Source: JBJXHN01 sp046233135 (GTDB lineage: Bacteria > Pseudomonadota > Alphaproteobacteria > Rhodospirillales > Rhodospirillaceae). From it: a stretch of DNA of 64,000 nucleotides. The notes under the pieces were generated by a model that saw nothing but the letters and a program-made list of their open reading frames with translations, had not been told where the DNA came from and searched no databases. A program made the translations under genes and the position numbers. Location of the stretch: the NCBI GenBank assembly GCA_046233135.1, contig JBJXHN010000006.1, forward strand, positions 62,001-126,000, written 5' to 3'. How positions within the stretch are numbered: position 1 is the first letter of the stretch; each line of letters begins with the position of its first letter. Positions 45,401-50,500 of the stretch are shown here, piece after piece.

Positions 45401-47540
45401 CCAGAGTGAACGCCCGGCGGATTTCCTGGCGCAGGAAGGCGGACCGGGCCGGGCCGGACAGGCCTTCGCGGATCTCCAGCGGGACGGCGGCGGGGGGTGG
45501 GGCGACCCGTTGCCAGACATCGCCGTCCCGCTCGGCAAAGGTGGTGCGCAGCGAGGGATGGCGCGCGGTCAGCCGCACCAGCACCCGGCGCAGCAGGTCG
45601 GGGTCGGTGCCCGGCTCCAGCGGCACCAGCATGGGGACCATCCAGGTGGGGGCGTCAAGGTCGTCGCGCCGGGCCAGCCACAGGCTTTCCTGGGTCAGGG
45701 AGACGGGGCTTTCCTCGACCGCGTCTCCCCCGGCCGTGGCGGCGGCGGTGGCGTCCGGGTCGGATGTGCCCGGCGCCCTGTCCAGCACGGCGGCCATGGC
45801 GGAGAGGCGGGTATGTTCCAGCGCATCCCCCAGGGACAGGGTGCCGAGACCGCTTTCGGCGATCCGGTTGACCAGCCGCATCAGCAGCAGGCTGTGACCG
45901 CCGAGCAGGAAGAAGTCGTCCTCCCTGCTGATGGTGGTGGCCTGAAGGAACTCCCCCCACAGGGCAGCAAGGCGCCGTTCCGTATCGGTCCGTGGTGCTT
46001 TGGCTTCGTCTGGCGTGGACAGCGCCGCCGTCCCACTGACCGGGGCGTCCGGCGTGGCCGGTACGGTTGTCCTGGCGGCGGGCGGCATGGTGGCGTCCAG
46101 TGCTGCGGTCCAGGCCCCGGGCGCGCCGCACAGGATATGCCGATAGTGGTTCAGCCAGCCGGCGACGGTGGCTTCGTCCAGCAGGGCGGTGGCGTAGATC
46201 AGCGGCCCGGCCAGCCCGCCGTCGGCGGTGGGCTCCAGGTTCAGCATCAGCTCGTAGCGGGCGGCTTCGTTGCCTTCGGGGATCACTGCGACGTCCAGGC
46301 CATCCATGGCCGGGACGGCGACGGTGGAGGGCTGAAGAGCCAGCACGGTCTGCACCAGCGGCGTGGTTGCCGCCGAGCGGGGCGGGGCCAGGGTCTCGAC
46401 CAGATGTTCGAAGGGCACGGACTGGGCGGCCAGCCCGGCCAGCACCGCGTTGCGCGCCCGCGCCACCAGGACGCCGAAGCTTTCCGCCCCCTCGACGGCG
46501 ATGGGGAAGACGACGGTGTTGGACAGATAGCCGATCAGGGCATCCTCGCCGCTGCCCTCACGGCCGGCGACGGGGGCACCGATCAGCACCTTCGGCAGGC
46601 CGGTCAGGCGGCAGAGCATCAGCGCCCAGCCGGCCAGCAGCACCATGTAGAGGCTGGCGGAGTCCTTGCGGCCGGCGGCTTTCAGGGCTTCGACCACATC
46701 GGCCGGCAGGGTCACCGGTAGGGCCGCCCCCCGGCCGTCGGCAACGGAGCCGCGCGGCCGGTCGAAGGGCAGGGGCAGGATCGCCGGGACGTCCTTGCAG
46801 GCCGTTACCAGACGCTCCAGTGCCGGATTGGCCGCGCCGGCGGCCAGACGGGCGCGTTCCTCTCGGGCCACGGTGGCGATGTCGGTGATCAGCGCGGGCA
46901 GGGCGGGTGGGCGGTTGGTGCGGCCGGCGGCATAGGCTTCGGCCACTTCCTCGGCGAAGACCCCGTTGGACCAGCCGTCCCAGGCGGCGTGATGGGCGGC
47001 GACCGACAGCACGTGGCGGGTGGGCGACAGGGCGAACAGGGTGAAACGGACCGGAGCCTCGGACCCCAGGTCGAAGGGCTCGTGGGCCACTTCGGCAAGG
47101 CGCCCGGCCAGGCTGGCGTCGCCGTCGGCCAGGGTCACCAGCCGCAGGGCGGGGGCTTCGTCCAAAGGCAGCTGTACCGGCCCGTCCGCACTGTTGGCGA
47201 AGCGGCTGCGCAGCACGGCATGACGCGCGACGATGATATCGATGGCCCGGCCCAGGGCGGCGCGGTCCAGCGGGCCGTCAAGGCGGTAGGCGAGATGTTC
47301 GGTATAGGTCCCCACCGTTCCTTCCAGCCGGTTGAGGAACCACATCCGCTCCTGCCCCACCGACAGCGGAGCGGGTTTGGCGAGGTGGGCAATCAGAGCG
47401 TCGCGGCGGTCGCGTACCCGGGTCTTCAGGGCCTCGTCGAAGACGCCGGGCGGAGCGCTGTAGCGCAAAACGCCGTCGTCCAGGCGCAGGCGGATGTCCA
47501 GGGCGGCCAGCTCGGCCAGCAGGGCGGATAGGTCCGTCAC
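30435..47540 (-). CDS. Giant NRPS-PKS-NRPS: dock-C-T / C-A-T / C-A-T / KS-DH-KR-T / C-A-T / C
   Basis: A 5701-residue megasynthase. Approximate domains are: TubC-like docking 1-53; C1 55-480 (HHAAWDGWS) and T1 551 with no A domain; C2 610-1050 (DHIVIDGWS), A1 1060-1545, T2 1600; C3 1670-2100 (HHALCDGWS), A2 near 2270, T3 2678; KS 2760-3180 (Cys in DTACSASL, then EAHGTGT and GNYGHLDG); no AT; DH-like 3340-3620; KR 3655-4010 (TGGTGG, Ser in MAGSLTG, Tyr in AAYMAGNAF); T4 4145; C4 4205 on (HHALADAFT), A3 near 4813, T5 5195; C5 5258-5701. Hand-read codes are A1 DALWMGGCLK (hydrophobic, uncertain), A2 DVWHFSLVDK (serine) and A3 DAFWLGGTFK (valine). It overlaps the upstream gene by four bases. Confidence 0.95.
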   Translation of the reverse strand: MTDLSALLAELAALDIRLRLDDGVLRYSAPPGVFDEALKTRVRDRRDALIAHLAKPAPLSVGQERMWFLNRLEGTVGTYTEHLAYRLDGPLDRAALGRAIDIIVARHAVLRSRFANSADGPVQLPLDEAPALRLVTLADGDASLAGRLAEVAHEPFDLGSEAPVRFTLFALSPTRHVLSVAAHHAAWDGWSNGVFAEEVAEAYAAGRTNRPPALPALITDIATVAREERARLAAGAANPALERLVTACKDVPAILPLPFDRPRGSVADGRGAALPVTLPADVVEALKAAGRKDSASLYMVLLAGWALMLCRLTGLPKVLIGAPVAGREGSGEDALIGYLSNTVVFPIAVEGAESFGVLVARARNAVLAGLAAQSVPFEHLVETLAPPRSAATTPLVQTVLALQPSTVAVPAMDGLDVAVIPEGNEAARYELMLNLEPTADGGLAGPLIYATALLDEATVAGWLNHYRHILCGAPGAWTAALDATMPPAARTTVPATPDAPVSGTAALSTPDEAKAPRTDTERRLAALWGEFLQATTISREDDFFLLGGHSLLLMRLVNRIAESGLGTLSLGDALEHTRLSAMAAVLDRAPGTSDPDATAAATAGGDAVEESPVSLTQESLWLARRDDLDAPTWMVPMLVPLEPGTDPDLLRRVLVRLTARHPSLRTTFAERDGDVWQRVAPPPAAVPLEIREGLSGPARSAFLRQEIRRAFTLEAGPLYRFFLLRGAAPGAEDTLFIVADHIVIDGWSVGVLTRDIRALLTAEETGTNPALPALTTTPAVQARQARAALDGPDGKRLHAHWSKVLEGLELGEPPGTFGRRPPTADRRGRRILVDVPAATCDALGRIAGRAGTTPTVAFVAMVTTLLARAKGDGRDVSVATPFAGRPTPEMADLVGGYAEVLPLRLPGTVNRSLSDHLITTRKTVNAALAHQSFPLGRMIEILTRATGGTSTTLFDAVAIYEEGMTGQRDWFDPQTGADKYDLSFAWSSQPDGTALLTIEYDSWLYGDADARAFAARLLHLTETAATADAECPLSALSLLPDEERARVIDGFNQTTRPYPDDRTLAVLWRDAVDRHADQPAVRAPDGEVLTYATLDRRAGDLAARLAAHALGDPTVALAMDRGLPAIVATIAVLKIGAAYLPLDSKLPKATVRQLMDDTGARIVLADAPAVGRLGNLERSDLTLLRWADLTDKAASPAAPFQPPAVDAGAPAYIMFTSGSTGTPKGVVVPHRGVARLAFDRNVLPVGPGDVIPQAAPMGFDAATLEIWGALLNGATVAILDDSDLLDPQTLGATLARVGATVMWLTAGLFNRVTDACPQAFAPLRRLMTGGETLSPNHVARVKQALPQLELVNGYGPTENTCLTTTHLITEADLDDAIPIGRPIANSRVLVVDTELSPVPVGVWGELVCAGDGVALGYANRPDLTDAAFVTLPWGDRERVYRTGDFARWRHDGILEFGGRRDGQVKIRGHRIETTAIETVLRGDPGIHDAAVVITGEGAERLLVACLVADDPGAESAWRARIAEQLPAYMMPARFVPMDTLPVNTNGKVDRKALTRRMAEAAPVAVMAPVPVTSEAERLVADLFAQAFPGSRIDRDSDFMQLGGHSLMLMKLAARLTDATGVRLTLRALFAARTVAGMAALLTTETPAAAGGKAAEDAVPRLVPLADYPLSLGQERLVVMQRLYPDTGAYNVPLAFDVRGALDTAALERAFTALEQRHHALRLRVIDAPDQSLRQRLAEAGGLRPRMLDLRGRATADADATLQAEIVAPFRLETEAGARAVVARVADEHWRVMLVVHHALCDGWSVGILWRDLAALYGAETGGPPPPPAPARQFEEVAVWQRDQATGPEGQAILARQAARLTPLPPPLELPTDHRRPAVRAFRGGFLDHTFSAEDDRRLTALITEQRVPPLALATALVQVLLHRLSGQTDIALGTLVTPRERPELADTVGFLLNTLVLRGRVDGARSFRSQLDDAKALCLQAFDDQLCPFEAVVEAVDAPRLPGRNPLFDVLVVWQDDAPPPPSLAGLETSAAPIGFPYAKFDLSFHFGRKDGRLFCQIEYSRDLFEDHTAARLAGRLDALARAVVAEPDRPVEALDILPPAERTLVVDRFNDTAAPLAIDRTIPSPFLDQVAQGPERPALLHDGGPALDYRTFAARSAALAARLRDAGAGPGSVVALCLPRGPLMMDAIHGILLAGAAYAPLGTDQPAARLAGMLDDLKAPLVLVSDETTGLFAPGTPLLHLDSVELPTGDAAPAPCPAAPGDLAYVLFTSGSTGRPKGVEVEHRSVLNRILWMQDRFPIGHGDVVLQKTPVTFDVSVWELFWWSWAGAALALPPPGMEKDPQALAAFIGRHRVTIAHFVPSMLAAFLSYVEDGLIPTAGLASLRRVFVSGEALDVALVRRFNRLLHATNGTELHNLYGPTEATVDVTWQPCSPWDDDPVVPIGIPVANTRILILDPLGRPVPVGVPGEIHIGGVQVARGYRGRPDLTAERFIPDPVSGSGSGTLYRSGDLGRWRADGRIDYLGRIDQQVKVRGQRIEPGEVEAVLESHPAVDRAAVIAVTRDGLTDLHAYVLPRGAVDSSTLAATLATHATAHLAPAMVPARFFRLDALPLTSSGKLDRKALSGPPLDPVMPPAPTQPHLAQPALSEEAVQRDIRAIWASLLPDAAPGPDDGFFSVGGNSLLLIRLHQKLEARWPGVFTVTDLFATGTIADQTRRVMETMTPTPSPMPAPASEAAAPTPVAPAAPKRPDAASTAVAIVGLAVRLPGAETLADVWRDVSGGADLVRPLPASREADARALYAALGQPVPARFREGAYLDDVAGFDPRRYRLSPADATLIDPEQRLFLDVALRALEDGGRGGSALDGARVGVFVGASGPGVWRSAVMQAVEAGQVEQAFALTVPSNVATRLSFLHDWRGPASLVDTACSASLAAVHHACRALRAGDCDWALVGGSKVVAPVPGIGNRLTIDSSTGRTRAFDAGADGTGMGEGGVALLLRPLDKALAEGDPIHAVILGSAVNQDGASTGMAAPNPAAQAEVIRSAAADGGIPLASLSYIEAHGTGTALGDPIEVDGLGRAFGTDAKPGHAWIGAGKGNYGHLDGAAGVLGLARAVLCLAHDRAPPQPHFTAPNPKIAFDRAPVAVPGKLEPLPAHGGPRRAGVSAFGLSGINVHVVLEAAARRAPRMDSGLWLAVGLSASDTEALRPYADGVVKSMRAHPEWSLDDIARTLAEGRDALPARLATAVRDRGDLMARLATYAAAPEAAGDLVMTGQATGRQSNGQVSAIGPGEEAALAAARAFIAGDALVWPADDRRTGRAHLPGPALARRRLMPDLAAAASPVRADGPERAPAPAAHRLLGAPVITAEGTFHPLDVHAPDFWPVAEHRLDGEPTLVGMALPALATAALGPVRLKALRWSRPLRPAELHPGTVTLGLDAGGRVRLRGRTLDGDWRTFAEARLDPAADGTRDAPAPLTIAEIAGRCATPEAVAAPSADGPVAVSPRWHCLTRVAQGDGERLAWARSRMTADERESLPLDPALLDALTSLALTEPGLVPAGCDAIEITGPMPADVVAHAVYESGTEGVTATVRVADVRDSRVIATFRGLRFLRIVPPPQSTATIDSNAHVAADAELDDTRIDPSAPLWLEQANPNADPGGRILVIGAGPRAKRIAETLRTKGRLAGLCTASGTRASDIAGMMTGAPMDVIFAPEDGPDLGVRVVGAIRALLAAITTPTRLLAIGQGAVAVSVETARDPGHALTLGVALTAGLEEPMLTARYVDADDDTPVDALLAEMAAPEPPVLAVAWRGGKRLVRVFAALPDPGPGITEAATPPTWPDHGVCVVTGGTGGLALLLTETLAAGGKVALAMLSRNGRPAGADPDGQARADLLGRLESSGLDIRHYACDVTDRASLTAALADVRRTQGPITAVVHNAGVSSGGFVATSLETFDKELSTKVTGTRLLDELTRDDPLQAFIMAGSLTGLVGAPGFAAYMAGNAFEDGFAAYRCRQGRPGLTIDWCGIGEMGMAVRQLGTDLRGAWVDSHSAGPLFRHAVSADIPQVAMVTAEVRSLLVDQLVTKAHQNRSPANLVRTRTETVSSATTTAEVASAPDSKPKTGGLLETALASLWADVLGYDTIDPEDDFYALGGDSITAMRIVTRIIGELGMAVTLADMLDAGTVAALARHLGARMKAETPAARGPEPAPEADSYPVAWEQLAVLNAEAVGDRGTAYNLPHGLDLPAPLPAGMDDTRITAAITALVGRHEILRTRFLPAVQEDGEPTMRILPADTPVEIERLEVDDQDAADGMLPGWVRPFALYGGIPARFAIQSVAGRPVRVLVDVHHALADAFTLEALLADLAALLSGQTPPAPEAQFKDYAWWSRHGAEAPDVAEAAAYWRARFEILPPPLDLPADRPRSTRPDRRVGTVELPLSRATMDALRACAATRRTTSFVLVTTAWFELLRRYGRVDDLVIAVPVDSRTRDGFAGMLGMMVSLLPLRHTTRHGEQVGDLVERVKVTCSDALRHRAFGLGRLLTELAPPVQPGRTPLADITLSYMNFAPNEGTGEMTPFGLTRPEGKGDLGLFVRDVPDSMIVACEYAEDLFDRDRIDRMLRHFETLLAALVTAASDSPVDTLPLIDAQELDALSALEWGPKPALDKDRGLYGTILDIARRNPDAPAVSGPDGRTTYAGLVRRSAAIAEALVAAGVRPGDRVVLHVERNAGAVVLLLGICAAGATYVPLDPAFPEDRIRWLLEDTAGTLAIADAAGRAVLDGHLPVLDAAGLLTTPLDGSPDMPAPVVPEPPADTPAYVLYTSGSTGRPKGVVVPRQAIPRLARGDGALSIGPDDKVMQTGPLAFDASTFEIWGALLNGAELCVLPREDLLDPDRLAAAFARHGATIAWLTAGLFNRQVDAAPDTFRGMRTVLAGGEALSPSHLRKAMAAAPDVTFVNGYGPTENTTFSTTHVIRPEDVRPGPVPIGVPLAHSRVSILEPGGQPAPIGVWGEIAVGGLGLAEGYLGRPDLTAERFRDDPRFPGQRLYWTGDLGRWRADGVVEFGGRVDTQIKLRGYRIELEEIERTLADHLAVADVAVLHLPEGAGGVGELVACVRLAAGQSRAIDELRPWLSARLPAYMVPRRFVACETLPITGNGKVDRAQLRAGLPADDGADGGEAPRPGTERVVADILAALFSRPVEDRHAGFSELGGHSLLAIRAVNRIAEETGVRLSIGDFLTAETVIALAALIDGAADREDPIPPAPPAEHYPASHAQTRLYLTHHLDTESSAYNIALALRAATVNTDALAEALHRLTLDHAPLRTALLDIDGAIRQRIDDDGHPTVAVVDLSAEADPAAEALRQARRETALPFDLAAPPLLRARAINLGADGWLVLLVLHHVVGDGWSTRIVLRDLERHYADVTNGVAFTPTIWPVTYRDYAVWQTGRDWSEATAYWRRTLDGAPGSIALPTDRPPPPVQSHRGDTVARTLPPTIAGGLAAYAREKGTTMAVVGLALFSSLLYRLGRQGDLVIGMGVAGRDRSQLEGLVGFFVNLLPIRLRMDDETEVDALVEQTRAAVIGAMEYRDYPFDRLVRDVAPQRRANRQPLVNVVFEYQRFEELGADMTVGGEGASAFGGGGLREDGLGAAFMADVEDAIRPATAKHDLLLFLIERRDRTEVVLEFDTDIFDRATAERWLAYLERFATMVANRPIPEVAE

Positions 47541-50500
47541 AGAACTCCCTCCTCACGGGCGGCCGGTGCCTTGACGGACTGCGACCTTTCGATGGATTGA
47601 CAAAGGGACGGGGCGAGCAGCGCGGCCAGACCGGCTACCGTGGCGCCACGGAACACCGCATCGGCGGAGACCTCGCAGCCCAGGTGCTCGCGCAGACGGG
47701 CGGCGACGCGCACCGCGATCAGGGAATCCCCGCCCAGCGCCATGAAGTCGGTATGGGGATCGATGCCGGGCACCCCCAGCACGTCTTCCCAGATCCGGGT
47801 GATGGCCTCGGCCGTGGCCGCTCCGGCCATTCCGTCGCCCTGACCGCTGCTGGCAGCGGGTTTGGGCCGGTGCGCAATCTCCGACACCGGAACCCCGTTC
47901 GGGCGGGCGGCGGGGTGTGCCGGGGCGTCGTCGGTCCGCCGGTCGATCCACAGGCGGATGGTATCGAAGGGATAGGGCGGCAGCGGCACCCGCCGGTCCG
48001 GTGCAGGCGGCAGCATGGCCAGGCCGGCACACCACAGGGCACCGATGGTGCCAAGCAGGGTGGCATAGCCATCGTCCTTGCCGGCCCTTGCGGCTTCGGG
48101 CTGGGTGCCGAAGACCCGCCCGGCAGCAAGCCCGCCGGCGCGGGCCAGCCGGGTCAGGCCGAGGCCCGGCCCGGCTTCGATCAGCAGGCGCCGGGGCTGG
48201 TCGGCCAGACGCTTCAGGCCGTCGGCGAAGCGCACGGTGCCACGCAGGTGGCGCACCCAATAGGCGGGGTCGACGGCCATCGCCGGGCTCAGCCAATCGC
48301 CGGTCAGGTTGGACAGCACCGGGATGCGCGGCGGTGCCAGGGTCAAGCGGCCGACCTCCTTGGCGAAAGCGTCCAGGATCGGATCCATCAGGCTGGAATG
48401 GAAGGCGTGAGAGACCGCAAGCCGCCGGGCAGTCTTGCCCAGGGCGGTCACCCGTTCGGCCAGGGCGGCGATCTGTTCTTCGGTGCCGGCTGCGACGCAT
48501 TGCCGGGGGGCGTTGACCGCCGCCAGGTCGGCCCCGGTTTCGGCGAGCAGGGGCAGCACGTCGGTTTCGGGCATGGACATGGCGAGCATCGCACCGCGTG
48601 GCGCGCTGGCCATCAGCCGCCCCCGGGCGGCGACCAGCCGCAGGGCATCGCCGAAGCTCATCACCCCGGCGCGGCAGGCGGCGACATATTCTCCCACGCT
48701 ATGGCCGGTCAGGGCGGCGGGGCGGATGCCGAAGGAGGCAAGCGCTTCGGCAACGGCGTATTCCACCAGGAACAGGGCCGGCTGGGTCCGTTCGGTTTCG
48801 GCCAGCGCACCGGCGGCCAGGGCATCATCGGGATCGGCCCGCAGCAGGCGGGGCACGTCGGCGGCCGGGGTGTCGGCCAGCAGGTCTTCCGCCTCGTCCA
48901 GCAGGACGCGCAGGGCGGGCAGATGGGGCAGCAGATCCCGGCCCATGCCCGGATGCTGGGCACCCTGGCCGGGAAACAGCAGGGCGGCGTCCACCCCGCC
49001 GTCGGCCGGGGTGATCGCAGCAGCAGGGATGTCGGGATCGGGACGCAGCAGGGTCGCCGCCTCTGCCGGGGTGGTGGCGACAATGGCCCGGCGCAGGGGC
49101 TGGGCGCGGCGCCGGCCCAGGGATCCGGCCACATCGGCCAGCGGCGGGGAGTCCGCGCGTTCCAGCCGCTCGGCCAGGGCGGCGGAGAGGGTGTCCAGCG
49201 CTGCCGGGCTGCTCGCCGACAGGGTCACCAGGCAGGGCCGGGGCGGAGTCTCTGCGGGGATGTCGGAGGGGCGGGCTTCCTCCGAGACCTCGGGCGGGGC
49301 TTGCAGCACCATGTGGATATTGGTGCCGCCCATGCCGAAGCCGCTGACGCCGGCCAGCCGGACGCCCTTGGCCGCTGCCGGCCAGGGCTCCGGTGCCGCG
49401 TTGACGCGGAAAGGACCTTCGGCGAAGGGCAGCCGGGGGTTGGGCGTGGTGAAATGGGCGGTGGGCGGCACCACGCCATGGCGCAGGGCCAGCAGGGTCT
49501 TGATCAGCCCGGCCATGCCGGCCGCCGCGTCCAGATGGCCCAGGTTGCCCTTTACCGACCCCAGCAGGATGCTGTCCCGGGGTACGCCGCCGTAGACCTG
49601 ATTGAGGGCGGAGACCTCGATGGGGTCGCCAAGCGGGGTCGCCGTCCCGTGGCCTTCGACGAACCCCACGGCGTCGGGCGGGACTCCGGCGTCGGCCAGG
49701 GCGGCGGCGATGGCCTTGGCCTGCCCGTCGACGCAGGGGGCGGCGAAGGCGGCCTTGGCCGACCCGTCGTTGCTGATGCCCACCCCCCGGATCACGCCGT
49801 GGATGGTGTCGCCGTCGGCCAGGGCATCGTCCAGCCGCTTCAGGACCAGCACCGCCGCCCCGGCCCCGCCGATGGTGCCGTCGGCGCCGGCGTCGAAGGG
49901 ACGGCAGCGACCACTGGCCGAAGCGATACCGCCCGCGGCATGGATATAGCCCCAGGGCGAGAACATCCCCAGCGACGCCGCCCCGGCCAGCGCCACCCGG
50001 CAGCGGCCCAGGCGCAGGGAGTCCACGGCCATGGCGGTGGCCGACAGGGCGGTGGAACAGGCCGAATTGACGGTCATGGCCGGACCGGTCAGATCCAGCT
50101 TGTAGGCCAGCCGGGTGGCGGCGAAATCCTTGTCGCCGGCGACCACCACCGAATAGCGGTCCATGTCCCCGGCGGTGCCCACCCGGTCGCGCAGGTTGTC
50201 CAGCAGATAGGCGTTGAATCCCACCCCCATGAAGGCGCCGACCGGGCCGTCGGTGCCGGGATCGCAGCTGGCATCTTCCAGCGCTTGCCAGGCCAGACCC
50301 AGCAGCAGCCGCTGTTGCGGATCGATCTCCGCCGCTTCGCCCCGGCCATAGCCGAAGGGAACGGGGTCGAACTGGTCCACGCCGTCAATGCCAGCATGCA
50401 CCGGCACGAAGTCCGGATGGTCGGCCAGGGCGGCGGGCGCACCGGCCGCCCGCAAGGCATCGCGGTCGAAACGCGTGGTGCATTCGGTGCCGGCCAGCAG

